DNA of 54,034 nt from CAWKDC01 sp044445605 (GTDB lineage Bacteria; Pseudomonadota; Gammaproteobacteria; JABCZS01), in assembly GCA_044445605.1 (NCBI GenBank), contig JBIOEA010000014.1, forward strand, positions 1 to 54,034. Reading direction: 5' to 3'. Positions 17,238-25,338 of this stretch are shown here, one piece after another (the first letter of the stretch is position 1; each line of letters opens with the position of its first letter). The translations under genes and the position numbers were made by a program. The notes beneath the pieces were generated by a model. That model was not told where the DNA came from, ran no database searches, and saw only the letters and a program-made list of their open reading frames with translations.

Positions 17238-17522
17238 TTATGTATGCGATTCAGCTGCCGCCTTTTTTAAAAAGGCATTCTCAAGCGCTAAGCGAGCATT
17301 TTCACGCTTCAGTCTTGAAAATTCAGCCTGTTGAAGCTTTTGGGTTTCCAAAGGGGATTGACCTTGTTCTCTTTTAGCTCGCCATGAATAAATTAATGAT
17401 TCTGCCAAGCCAAGATCTTTTGCAGCTTTTTTAACCCCATCCTTTGCCGCACGTTCTAAGACCTGGTCTTTGAATTGTGGACCATACTTCGCACGCTTGA
17501 TATTGTTTGTGAGCTTACCCAT
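17238..17522 (-). CDS. IS3-family transposase OrfA, orphan
   Basis: A 94-residue OrfA: helix-turn-helix (FKDQVLERAAKDGVKKAAKDLGLAESLIYSWRAKRE) followed by the leucine-zipper segment (LKRENARLALENAFLKKAAA). After KKAAA the usual sequence stops and ESHT ends the frame. No OrfB with the DDE catalytic core follows, so it cannot transpose by itself. The A-rich slip site TTTTTAAAAAAG is still present. Confidence 0.85.
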   Translation of the reverse strand: MGKLTNNIKRAKYGPQFKDQVLERAAKDGVKKAAKDLGLAESLIYSWRAKREQGQSPLETQKLQQAEFSRLKRENARLALENAFLKKAAAESHT

Positions 17523-17586
17523 AAAACACCTCTTTAGTAAGATTTTACTCTTTTAGCAAGGTGTCCGGAAGATCGGGGCTAGATCA
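17238..17586 (-). mobile_element. IS3-family remnant: one end plus orfA
   Basis: On the minus strand the element begins at 17586 with TGATCTAGCCCCGATCTTCC and continues GGACACC to 17560, a typical IS3-group terminal inverted repeat. OrfA follows. The other end and orfB are missing, the break lying near 17238-17250. Confidence 0.75.
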
Positions 17587-17647
17587 TTTGGCTCAGGAGA
17601 GAATTGAGGTATCAGGAGTATTTGCCGATGAAATGAGAGGGCAAAGA

Positions 17648-17667
17648 GGGCGAAAGATGTTTCGCCC
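17648..17667. repeat. Dispersed palindromic repeat, copy 1
   Basis: GGGCGAAAGATGTTTCGCCC: 8-bp arms around GATG, followed by CCTACA. Related copies lie at 21207-21227 and 27982-28001. It stands between the IS3 end and the cupin gene. Confidence 0.6.
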
Positions 17668-17717
17668 CTACAAGATAGATTGCTAAGGGGCGGCGCCCCT
17701 CGCAATGGCATCGCATC

Positions 17718-18062
17718 TTACGCCACTGGCACAATCAACGCTCTGCCCGCGGTCATCGTTAAGCTTTCATGCCCTTCGCCGGTGATATCTTTCGCAAGCA
17801 AAATATCACCTGTTGTGAACGTCTTTGTCTCGCCGCCGCTTGCACGTACTTGTACTGATCCTTCAAGGTATACAATATATTGCGCTCTCGGTGCATTGTG
17901 CATTGGATATAATAAGCCCGCTTCAAATTCACGGAATTGTATACAGTCACTTGAAAATGGTATCGAGTAATTCCCCAACGGCTCTTTGTTTGGCGTCTCC
18001 AATGTTTCTAGCGAAAAATGAGATTTATTATCAGCACCAGTTGTTAGTACGTGGATCTTCAT
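17718..18062 (-). CDS. Small cupin-domain protein
   Basis: A 114-residue protein that is almost all one cupin barrel. The second part shows the typical spacing: MHNAPRAQYIVYLEGSVQVRASGGETKTFTTGDILLAKDITGEGHES. Its metal-binding residues are only partly conserved (His in PMHNAP, His in EGHES). Members bind small ligands or act as simple dioxygenases or isomerases; no substrate can be named. It has its own ATG start and stands alone between the IS3 remnant and the Hcp/immunity locus. The 195 bases up to 18258 hold no gene that I can support. Confidence 0.8.
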   Translation of the reverse strand: MKIHVLTTGADNKSHFSLETLETPNKEPLGNYSIPFSSDCIQFREFEAGLLYPMHNAPRAQYIVYLEGSVQVRASGGETKTFTTGDILLAKDITGEGHESLTMTAGRALIVPVA

Positions 18063-18257
18063 GCGTCAATTCCTAAATGGAAAACCATATCACTTTTTGT
18101 TGAGCAGCGCTAGTCGATGTGCGCACCAGGGTGCGCCCATACGGGAAATGCATCTTCATCTTAGATCTGTAGCAATGACAATGAAAATCCCCTGCCATTT
18201 ATTCGCGTTGCGAATCTCAGGCTGCTACCTTAAAATGTGGCGAAAAATCACAAATAT

Positions 18258-18545
18258 TTATTTATGATAAAAATAAGTTACTGCGGTAGCAAAAACCATC
18301 ATGCTGATATCATTAACAATGAAATATATAACCAGATTATCTAACCATTTTGGTAATTCTCGCACGTACTTATGATAACTTCTTTTTTTGCCTAATCGCT
18401 GTGTGATTCTAAAACCAACTGCCATGCCTGCATTCGTAACGGGATTGTAACAAAGAGGAGGCTCGATATATCGATTTAGTAGTGGAGTTATTGTAAAAAT
18501 TGAAAGAAATCTGATTGGAAAATATATGAAAAAACAGCAACCATA
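18258..18545 (-). pseudogene. Truncated paralogue of the immunity proteins
   Basis: On the minus strand, a frame from about 18545 to the TAA at 18258 encodes the last three quarters of a close paralogue of the protein at 18855-19226: YFPIRFLSI, LLNRYIEPPLCYNPVTNAGMA, RLGKKRSYHKYV, LPKWLDNLVIYFIVNDISMM. About the first 30 residues are missing and no start codon lies at the right place. Its beginning is overlapped out of frame by the end of the gene at 18488-18853. It looks like a relic of an immunity gene array after recombination. Confidence 0.78.
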
Positions 18546-18853
18546 AATACAAAACTGCCAATGTCATTAAAAATAAAATATACTGTCAATATATCTAGCC
18601 ACCTTGGAATTTTGTGAATTTTTACTGGCCATTGTTTTCCACGACCAAGCCATTTCTTTGTTTTCAGTGCCATCACTAAACTTGTACCTCCAAATGGAGA
18701 ACAACACATTGGTGGGGCTATATACTCATTGTATTTATTAAATACATAAATTGACGAGACTAACCTTGTTGGCCAATATATAAAAAGAAAATAAATCCCA
18801 GTTAGCCCAACAAAGTTTTCATATGGCGTGTGCCTTGCAATAATATTTACCAC
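18488..18853 (-). CDS. Putative immunity membrane protein 2 of the Hcp effector locus
   Basis: A 121-residue membrane protein with two or three hydrophobic stretches. It shares the family pattern: FIYWPTRLVSS after the first membrane segment, YNEYIAPPMC, and HKIPRWLDILTVYFIFNDI before the last. It starts two bases after the stop of the gene upstream (18855). Its C-terminal part runs out of frame over the start of the truncated paralogue (18258-18545), so the last residues may differ from the ancestral form. The immunity role is inferred from position and family. Confidence 0.72.
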   Translation of the reverse strand: MVNIIARHTPYENFVGLTGIYFLFIYWPTRLVSSIYVFNKYNEYIAPPMCCSPFGGTSLVMALKTKKWLGRGKQWPVKIHKIPRWLDILTVYFIFNDIGSFVFMVAVFSYIFQSDFFQFLQ

Positions 18854-18854
18854 T

Positions 18855-19226
18855 TTATTTATCGTAAAACAAAGCTACTGCAGTAAAAACTGCCATCATA
18901 CTAATATCATTCACAAAGAAGTATAAAAGCAAATTATCCAGCCAACGCGGTGGTTTCGTTACGTACTTGTGGTAACTTTTCTTCTTACCTAGGCGCTCCG
19001 AAACCCTTAAACCTGCTGCCATGCCTGCATTCATTACTGCCGTATACCGAAGAGGTGGTTCGATATATCGATTTACTATTGGCGTTATAAAAACAATGGA
19101 AAGCAGTCTAATTGGGAAGAATATAAATAAAAAGTAGCCCAGTGTCAGAAACAAAACGTTTTCTGAAAAGGAATGCCGCACTAACACACCTACAAATCCA
19201 TTAAAAAAATCAATCATTAAATTCAC
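18855..19226 (-). CDS. Putative immunity membrane protein 1 of the Hcp effector locus
   Basis: A 123-residue membrane protein of the same family: LFIFFPIRLLSIVF, NRYIEPPLRY, RLGKKKSYHKYV, KPPRWLDNLLLYFFVNDISMM. Hydrophobic segments lie at about residues 22-45 and 95-120. Its start overlaps the Hcp effector stop by four bases (ATGA), the arrangement expected for a dedicated immunity protein. It is the closest relative of the truncated copy at 18258-18545. Confidence 0.75.
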   Translation of the reverse strand: MNLMIDFFNGFVGVLVRHSFSENVLFLTLGYFLFIFFPIRLLSIVFITPIVNRYIEPPLRYTAVMNAGMAAGLRVSERLGKKKSYHKYVTKPPRWLDNLLLYFFVNDISMMAVFTAVALFYDK

Positions 19227-21091
19227 TCCTCATAAATCATCTCTTCAATAATAACTGCCACTTTTTCCCCAGCAAACTCACCGACATTTGATAATGGATC
19301 AGCTAGCAACACATTGGCACTTATTACTAGAACCAAACTCCATCCTCCTGTCAATGGAACCAAACCAAGACCTGCAGCAAGTAACATGCCAGACCCAACC
19401 CTCCCAGCAAAGCCACCCCATTCTTCAAACTTCAACTTTCGACACGCGTCCTCACGATATACAGCGCAAGACTCTACAATCCTATCAGTTGTATGAACCG
19501 CATCAAAACCGATACCTGCATATCCTAAAAGCTTCATTCCTGTATACGCATTAAACACAGACTTATAGAGCTTATCCAATGAAACAAGTTTATCTCCCTT
19601 CGCTACCCAGCGCTGGACGGGACTTTCTTTAACAAGCCCACTTCGGCTTGCTTCCTCTGCCAGCATTGGTGTGCCATTCTTCAATTCATCAAACATTTTA
19701 TGCGCTCGTTCTCGTATTTGTTTGAATCCAATTATTTGAGTTTCTCGAGCATCAATGCGATAAGGCGTTTTGTAATGCGTTTTATCAATCAGCTCAATCT
19801 TATCTTTAACAAAAGTGAAGAAATATCCAGCACTTGATGTGGTAATCCCCGCTGCTGAATTAATATCATCTAGAGATTCAATTCTTGCAAGTTTTTCATC
19901 CAACTCCTTCTCTTCAAGAGAATAATATTCACCTGGGTTAATGCCAACAGATTCTGCAAAACTGCCCATCAATGCAAAATAATCTGAAAAAAATGTTGCA
20001 TTTGAAACTGCATATTCCTGACGTATTTCTTCAATTTTTTGTGCCATGGAATCTAAATATGGCTTCATTTTCTTGTAGATACTGTCCTCAGGATTTACTA
20101 CATATACAATTTGGCCAGCTTGTATCACCTTCCCTATATGAGGATTAACCCTTAACAAATTGTTTCGTTTGGATTCACTCGGCGTTTCATATAAGCTATT
20201 TACAAATTCCGTATGAGAATACTCCCTTGGCGCTATACAAAAATAAAAGTCTTCAAGATCACTTTTATGCACAATCACATCGTTAAATCCAAGCACATTT
20301 TCAGGCGTGATTTTATGCAACGTTATTTTGTATTTCTTAGTTTTTGGCGCTTGAACAGGCATGAAATAATTTTTAAACATCGTCTCCGGTGTTGCCAGCA
20401 TCTTTTTCACATACTCACTTGCCACCTGCACACGTGCCTTCCCATCGGCAAGGGCTGAGTCTTTGATCGACATACTTTGTCGCATGAATGCATGTGTCAT
20501 TGGGTTTGATTTAGCATCAGTGTAATATTGATATTCGTATTTAGCGTAATGTACTTTGCATTGTAATCGATGTGAAAATGTGTCGTCTAGTGAAACATTA
20601 AATTTTAAGCCCTGTAATTGGCAATCTTGGAAGACATGTTGGTACGCAGGGATAAGTGCGCCACTGTCATCCCTTCGATACATCACCATCAATATTTCGG
20701 TAAGACGTTTTGCCGTTGTCACCGATTCAAATAAATCAACACTGGTGAACCCTAAAGGGATTTCAAACTCAAACCAGCCATCCGGTCTTTCTATAAATTC
20801 TTCGTATATCAGCTCGTTTGAATGGCCAGCACGGATCGGTGTTTTGAATTTTTCATCCCACTCAGGCGTTCCCTTTTCGTATACCCTTCTGCGCCCATCA
20901 TGATCCTTGTCATTCACAACAACCCGTTGCGTCACTTCCCTTATAAAATTATACGTCGAAAATGAATGCACGTCCGTGGCACCATATAATTGCTCATCCC
21001 CATAATAAGGATGATCCTTTTGACGGGCATCGTGTATGTTAATTAGCTGATAATCGCTGCCGTAAAACCAGGCGTATGTCCGGAATGCCAT
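19223..21091 (-). CDS. hcp: Evolved Hcp: type VI tube protein with C-terminal effector domain
   Basis: A 622-residue protein. Residues 1 to about 200 look like an Hcp tube unit, including the late Hcp strands (TEILMVMYRRDDSGALIPAY, QHVFQDCQLQGLKFNV, LQCKVHYAKYEYQYY). From about residue 252 onward it matches the C-terminal extension of the VgrG at 1554-4802: DLEDFYFCIA, VNPHIGKVIQAGQIVYVVN, FFSDYFALMGSFAES, and a Cys-rich CAVYREDACRKLKFEEW segment. Near the end it has a long hydrophobic, glycine-rich stretch (GSGMLLAAGLGLVPLTGG onward), which would suit membrane insertion. Immunity-like genes follow at once. Toxicity is inferred. Confidence 0.82.
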   Translation of the reverse strand: MAFRTYAWFYGSDYQLINIHDARQKDHPYYGDEQLYGATDVHSFSTYNFIREVTQRVVVNDKDHDGRRRVYEKGTPEWDEKFKTPIRAGHSNELIYEEFIERPDGWFEFEIPLGFTSVDLFESVTTAKRLTEILMVMYRRDDSGALIPAYQHVFQDCQLQGLKFNVSLDDTFSHRLQCKVHYAKYEYQYYTDAKSNPMTHAFMRQSMSIKDSALADGKARVQVASEYVKKMLATPETMFKNYFMPVQAPKTKKYKITLHKITPENVLGFNDVIVHKSDLEDFYFCIAPREYSHTEFVNSLYETPSESKRNNLLRVNPHIGKVIQAGQIVYVVNPEDSIYKKMKPYLDSMAQKIEEIRQEYAVSNATFFSDYFALMGSFAESVGINPGEYYSLEEKELDEKLARIESLDDINSAAGITTSSAGYFFTFVKDKIELIDKTHYKTPYRIDARETQIIGFKQIRERAHKMFDELKNGTPMLAEEASRSGLVKESPVQRWVAKGDKLVSLDKLYKSVFNAYTGMKLLGYAGIGFDAVHTTDRIVESCAVYREDACRKLKFEEWGGFAGRVGSGMLLAAGLGLVPLTGGWSLVLVISANVLLADPLSNVGEFAGEKVAVIIEEMIYEE

Positions 21092-21206
21092 TGTTTTTCT
21101 TATCTCTCTAAGTTGTTATTGTTGCCTGTTTTCTGTTGAGAGGATTTTATTGATTCGAGTGTGAATTGTCAATTTATTTATGCGATCGGCGGCCTCTGGT
21201 TCAAAA

Positions 21207-21227
21207 GGGCAAAAGATGTTTCGCGCC
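21207..21227. repeat. Dispersed palindromic repeat, degenerate copy
   Basis: GGGCAAAAGATGTTTCGCGCC, a degenerate form of the palindrome at 17648-17667, again followed by CTACA. It lies between the FAD oxidase stop (21258) and the Hcp gene start (21091). Confidence 0.5.
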
Positions 21228-21257
21228 TACAACCTAAAAGGTACCCCACAAGACGCC

Positions 21258-22529
21258 TTAGGATAATTGAACTTCGTTAAGAATCCTCTCTGCTTCTCTT
21301 ATTCCCGATAAATACGCACCATGAGTGGTAGCCGGGAATTGTCTATGCGTTGCTTCTCCAGCGAAATATATTTTATTATCAATAGGCTGAGCCAAAGAAT
21401 CACGATCATCAATTGATGATCCAACTGCATAATAAGAATATGAACCTTGACTATAGGGATCGGCTAACCATCGTGTTATAAAAAATGATTCAGGATCAGA
21501 TACTGAATCTCCAAAATATTGTTTAAAAATGTTGACTATTTTATTAATAATATCCTGGTCAGAATGTTTCTCAAACCTTCTCCCCGTCTCCCCGCCTACA
21601 TAACATAATAAAATTGGTTCATCAAAAAACTTTCCTATATTGAAAAACGTTGAAAATGTTTCAGGCAAGGTAAATGCGTGACAATCATTATCCCAAAAAG
21701 CAGAATTAAAACGCATCGCAATAATATTAAACAAGCCCATTCCCAATTTTTCAATCGAGTTTATTTTTTCAGGTGGTAACTGTGGATTAAAAACAATACT
21801 GCTTTGCTTCAAAACACCCAGTGGAACCGTCACAATCACTTTGCTTGCAAAATAGATGCCCTTATTCGTATTCAGCAATACACCTTTCGCATCCCTATCG
21901 ATTGACTGGACCACCGTATCAAATTTGATAGAATAATTTTCGGATAAAGCTGCGAGAATTCCCTTGTACCCATCCTTTAAGACTACATTTGCACCAGCGA
22001 TCACTTCTTCTGCATCCCAATAACGCGCCGACAAAACATCGTAGCTTGCCCCAATATAATTTTCAAAAAAATTTAATTTACCAGCTAAAAGTTCTTTTTC
22101 AGAAGCAGGCCATTTGTCAAAATCAAATATCTTGGAGAGTGATAAAGAAAGAGAAATATCTTGCCCAGATGAGAATACATTATTCTTTGAACGCTCTAAT
22201 ATGGATTCAAAACGCTCATTAAGCTGATTTACGATTTCGCCTGGTATGCGTTTACCTTGCTTATCATAATGGTAAAATAAATTTTGGTCAAAAGTAAAAC
22301 ATGACGTTCTTTGACTTTCGGCTAGTTGGTATATCGGATTACCTTCAATACCATGAATCCATGCAGCGCCCTTCCCTATAGGTACACCCAACGAATCATC
22401 TGGCCAAATTCTACCGCCGACCCTGTTGCGCGCCTCCAGCACTAACACGGATACCCCTCGCTTCGTTAAGTAATCCGCGGCAGCTAATCCTGCAATGCCG
22501 GCGCCAATGATGATAATAGGATGCTGCAT
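21258..22529 (-). CDS. FAD-dependent amine oxidase (polyamine/monoamine oxidase-like)
   Basis: A 423-residue flavoprotein. The N-terminus has the dinucleotide motif IIIGAGIAGLAAADYL, then VLEARNRVGGRI, typical of the flavin amine oxidase family. The C-terminus has IYFAGEATHRQFPATTHGAYLSGIREAERIL, the second FAD contact. The GAAWIHGIEGNPIY segment is near the active site in this family. It oxidises an amine to an aldehyde with release of ammonia and hydrogen peroxide; the substrate is not known. There is no signal peptide apart from the FAD motif, so it is probably cytoplasmic. No obvious operon partner. Confidence 0.88.
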   Translation of the reverse strand: MQHPIIIIGAGIAGLAAADYLTKRGVSVLVLEARNRVGGRIWPDDSLGVPIGKGAAWIHGIEGNPIYQLAESQRTSCFTFDQNLFYHYDKQGKRIPGEIVNQLNERFESILERSKNNVFSSGQDISLSLSLSKIFDFDKWPASEKELLAGKLNFFENYIGASYDVLSARYWDAEEVIAGANVVLKDGYKGILAALSENYSIKFDTVVQSIDRDAKGVLLNTNKGIYFASKVIVTVPLGVLKQSSIVFNPQLPPEKINSIEKLGMGLFNIIAMRFNSAFWDNDCHAFTLPETFSTFFNIGKFFDEPILLCYVGGETGRRFEKHSDQDIINKIVNIFKQYFGDSVSDPESFFITRWLADPYSQGSYSYYAVGSSIDDRDSLAQPIDNKIYFAGEATHRQFPATTHGAYLSGIREAERILNEVQLS

Positions 22530-22632
22530 TTTAACTCCTGATGGTAACTTCTTATCTCATGAAAGCACCATGGGGCGCCTCTACAAGAGATGCATCCCCT
22601 TCGTAGATCCGGGGCAAATTCAAAGCCCACCC

Positions 22633-23340
22633 CTATCGCTTCACGTTGCGAACCTCTGTTTTTTCAACATCAGCATTGTCTTTCAAACACCCATTGCTGC
22701 AAAGTATATCAGCTTGCACAGCGTAAAGCTCTTGAACTCTTGCTTCATGGGTAGGGTGAGTACGTTGCATACGCTCAAGCCAAGATAATGCTTTACTGTC
22801 TTGTGCTAATTCTGAATAAGATTGGATCGCTCCTTCACATAGCTCAAGTGAACCCATGATCCCCGTTTTATCAGCCCTTGCTTCTGATTTACGCATTAAG
22901 TACCGCGCTGTTAAAAATACAGGATGCGCTGATGGCTTGCTCCAAGAAGAAGCCTGTCTAGGGAATTTATATGCTAAGAATGCAAGTGCAAGCGTCAGCA
23001 AAGAAGGGGCCCGGGATATTGTCTTGAAATCATCACAAGCCACAATATAAGGCCATGAATACGTTTCCTTATGTAATACGTGAGCTTTTTCATGACCAAT
23101 GATAAACCCGAGCGATTTTTCGGATTGCTTATCAACAAACGCTGGGTTAATTTGGATTACATTATCCCCGTATTTACCTAAACAAATCTCCGCTTCCTTA
23201 ACATGCTCACTCAAAACAATACGGCACTGGACATCAGGCGAAGGGTATTTTTCAGTGACGCGAGCAAGTTTGCTTAATAAAAGCTCGGTTTTCATTAATG
23301 ATTTTCTGAAATTATGCACATCAACCTCGAAGGGGAGCAA
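22633..23340 (-). CDS. M48-like zinc metallopeptidase
   Basis: A 235-residue protein with the zinc motif HEKAH (in IIGHEKAHVLH), the third ligand Glu in SEARADKTG, and the late THPTHEARVQEL segment seen in soluble M48/Oma1-type peptidases. There is no membrane anchor and no signal peptide in this form, unlike many M48 members, so it may be cytoplasmic or have lost an export signal. The start is uncertain: the open frame begins with TTG at 23340, but a GTG seven codons further in has a better ribosome site (CGAGG) and an ATG lies at codon 16. Confidence 0.82.
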   Translation of the reverse strand: MLPFEVDVHNFRKSLMKTELLLSKLARVTEKYPSPDVQCRIVLSEHVKEAEICLGKYGDNVIQINPAFVDKQSEKSLGFIIGHEKAHVLHKETYSWPYIVACDDFKTISRAPSLLTLALAFLAYKFPRQASSWSKPSAHPVFLTARYLMRKSEARADKTGIMGSLELCEGAIQSYSELAQDSKALSWLERMQRTHPTHEARVQELYAVQADILCSNGCLKDNADVEKTEVRNVKR

Positions 23341-23447
23341 AAGCCCAAGTTAAATACCCGAGGCAGAATACCATGGGCCCCCGCAAAAGTCAATCGGCTA
23401 GATATTTCCGAAATAAGTCATAACACGACCACACAAAACCCCTGCCC

Positions 23448-23642
23448 TTAAGAGCAATGTAATAACTTGTTTTTAAACTTCTCTAACTTCATATATGCTG
23501 TGCCACAATGCATATCTGCATTGCCACTTAACATTCGAATCATGGTGGTCTCTTTGATCTTGGTGACTGATGCCAATTTTCGTATTGTCATTTTCCTCAT
23601 CTCAAGTATTTCTTGGATTAATACTGCTTCTGGAATATTCAT
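23448..23642 (-). CDS. Very small HTH protein, paralogue of 8806-9003
   Basis: A 64-residue protein with the same helix-turn-helix as the product at 8806-9003 (MTIRKLASVTKIKETTMIRML). AAAGGAG precedes the ATG. There is no other domain. Its gene lies upstream of, and divergent from, the VUT2-queC operon, so a regulatory link to that operon is possible but not shown. Confidence 0.7.
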   Translation of the reverse strand: MNIPEAVLIQEILEMRKMTIRKLASVTKIKETTMIRMLSGNADMHCGTAYMKLEKFKNKLLHCS

Positions 23643-23748
23643 GGTTCATCTCCTTTGGTTACCACGGAGAGAATCATATTGAAATTTGGATGACCTGTCT
23701 TTGTGGGAAAACACCTGGAGATTTTGCGCAATATTCTTTTCATTTTCC

Positions 23749-23777
23749 TTGACGTTGCTGGGTAAAGCGCATATTAT
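23749..23777 (+). promoter_or_regulatory. Promoter of the VUT2-queC operon
   Basis: TTGACG (23749-23754), 17 bases, TATTAT (23772-23777), leaving a leader of about 50 bases. The leader contains CCGG-GGAG-CCGG but I cannot fit it to the preQ1 aptamer consensus. Confidence 0.55.
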
Positions 23778-23835
23778 CGAAAACTGAAGTGCCGGGGAGC
23801 CGGTTGTAGGTTTAAAATTTAAGTGGTTTGATAAC

Positions 23836-24600
23836 ATGGCTGTAAAATCGCATTCGCAGTATAACTTAAGTAGCGTAATAACCCCATTTCCTCGTTATTT
23901 ATGGCTTCTGATTTTGGCTTATTCCATGATGGTCGCCATCACGAATTGGTTTGACGCCCGTTTGATTCTTATTTTTGGCATTGCCCTCCCGCCAGGGTCC
24001 ATTGCCTTCCCAATCACGCTTCTACTGTCTGATATCATTACGGAAGTATACGGCTACAAGCATGCTCGAAGAGCAATTTGGGCAGCTTTCTTCTTTAATT
24101 TGCTTTTCATTCTCTATGGCCAAGCAATACTGCTTTTCCCTAGCCCTCCCTTTTCAGCCAACAGCGAAGCCCTTGATCACTTGCTCCATACCAACATTCG
24201 CATTTTTTGTGCGGCTTTCATTAGTTATCTTGTTTCTGAGCCCATGAATTCCTATATTATGGCTAAACTAAAAATGATTTCTAAAGGGCAATACATGGGT
24301 TTCCGGTTCCTTGCGTCAACTGTCTTCTCCGGTTTAATCGATAGTACATTATTTACCTTTATCGCTTTTTATGGGTTATTTGATATCCATCATATTTTTT
24401 CACTCATTTTTAATATATGGGCTGTTAAAGTAATTATTGAAATAGCAGCCATGCCGCTTAGCATTGGCACCGCAAAGTGGCTTAAACAGAAAGAAAGTCT
24501 CGATATTTATGACTACCATACTAATTTTAATCCGTTAGGATTAAATGTCGACTATGAAAAAGAAAATAATTTATTTGAACAAAAGGATAAATCGGTATGA
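23836..24600 (+). CDS. VUT-family (YhhQ-like) queuosine-precursor transporter, second copy
   Basis: A 254-residue membrane protein with about six membrane segments and the family core GIALPPGSIAFPITLLLSDIITEVYGYKHARRAIW. Its C-terminal KQKESLDIYDYHTNFNPLGL closely matches the end of the paralogue at 10473-11162. The stop overlaps the queC start as ATGA, so the two are translationally coupled, which supports a role in uptake of a queuosine precursor. Compared with the first copy it has a longer N-terminus and C-terminus. Confidence 0.9.
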   Translation: MAVKSHSQYNLSSVITPFPRYLWLLILAYSMMVAITNWFDARLILIFGIALPPGSIAFPITLLLSDIITEVYGYKHARRAIWAAFFFNLLFILYGQAILLFPSPPFSANSEALDHLLHTNIRIFCAAFISYLVSEPMNSYIMAKLKMISKGQYMGFRFLASTVFSGLIDSTLFTFIAFYGLFDIHHIFSLIFNIWAVKVIIEIAAMPLSIGTAKWLKQKESLDIYDYHTNFNPLGLNVDYEKENNLFEQKDKSV

Positions 24601-25280
24601 AAAAAGCTGTTGTTTTGTTTTCCGGCGGGCTTGATTCAACAACCTGCCTGTCTTTAGCACTTAAACAAGGATTTGAGCCTTTTGCGCTCAGCTTTAATTA
24701 TGCGCAGCGCCATTCCTCTGAATTAGAAGCTGCAAAACGAATTACTGCCAAACTAGGTGTTGCACATAAAATTTTTAACCTGCCCATTGATCAATTTGGT
24801 TGCTCAGCATTAACAGACAAAAATATCGATGTGCCTAAATACACTGGAACCACTGAAGTTCCCTCGACATATGTTCCTGCCAGAAATACAATATTTTTGT
24901 CAGTTGCTCTTGGTTTCGCAGAGGTATTAAAAGCTAATGACATTTTTGTGGGGGTTAGCTCAGTAGATTATTCCGGGTATCCCGATTGCCGCCCTGAATA
25001 TATCGATGCTTTTCAACGGTTAGCTAATCTTGCCACGCAGTCTGGCGTCCAGGGCAATCTTCTATCAATTCAATCCCCTCTCATGCACCTATCAAAGGCT
25101 GAAACAATTAAACTGGGATTGAGCTTGGGCGTCGATTACGGCATGACTGTATCTTGTTATCAGGCTGATAGCGACGGATATGCATGCGGACAATGTGATA
25201 GTTGTATGTTGCGGAAAAAAGGCTTTGAAGACGCCCAAGTAGATGATCCTACCGCGTATTACTCTTCTGAATCCATATAG
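24597..25280 (+). CDS. queC: 7-cyano-7-deazaguanine (preQ0) synthase QueC
   Basis: A 227-residue enzyme. It uses ATP and ammonia to convert 7-carboxy-7-deazaguanine to preQ0 in queuosine biosynthesis. The PP-loop SGGLDST is at residues 9-15; four zinc-binding cysteines lie at 187, 197, 200 and 203 (SCYQ, CGQCDSC). The segment TYVPARNTIFLSVALGFAE is diagnostic of the family. Full length. The other early steps (queD, queE) are not in the window. It is coupled to the VUT transporter upstream and ends at a strong hairpin. Confidence 0.96.
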   Translation: MKKAVVLFSGGLDSTTCLSLALKQGFEPFALSFNYAQRHSSELEAAKRITAKLGVAHKIFNLPIDQFGCSALTDKNIDVPKYTGTTEVPSTYVPARNTIFLSVALGFAEVLKANDIFVGVSSVDYSGYPDCRPEYIDAFQRLANLATQSGVQGNLLSIQSPLMHLSKAETIKLGLSLGVDYGMTVSCYQADSDGYACGQCDSCMLRKKGFEDAQVDDPTAYYSSESI

Positions 25281-25288
25281 TTGCGTGT

Positions 25289-25316
25289 ATAGCCAGCGCT
25301 GGTTAGCGCTGGCTAT
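25289..25316. terminator. 12-bp perfect hairpin between convergent genes
   Basis: ATAGCCAGCGCT, loop GGTT, AGCGCTGGCTAT, directly between queC (stop 25280) and the convergent methyltransferase gene (stop 25339). No T-run; probably a bidirectional transcript end. Confidence 0.65.
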
Positions 25317-25338
25317 CACCCCTTTAAACTTCCCTATC

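Noticed and set aside
23784..23835. preQ1 riboswitch before the VUT2-queC operon
   Set aside because: The leader has the right length and context, but I could not match the conserved loop or the A-rich tail of the preQ1 classes.
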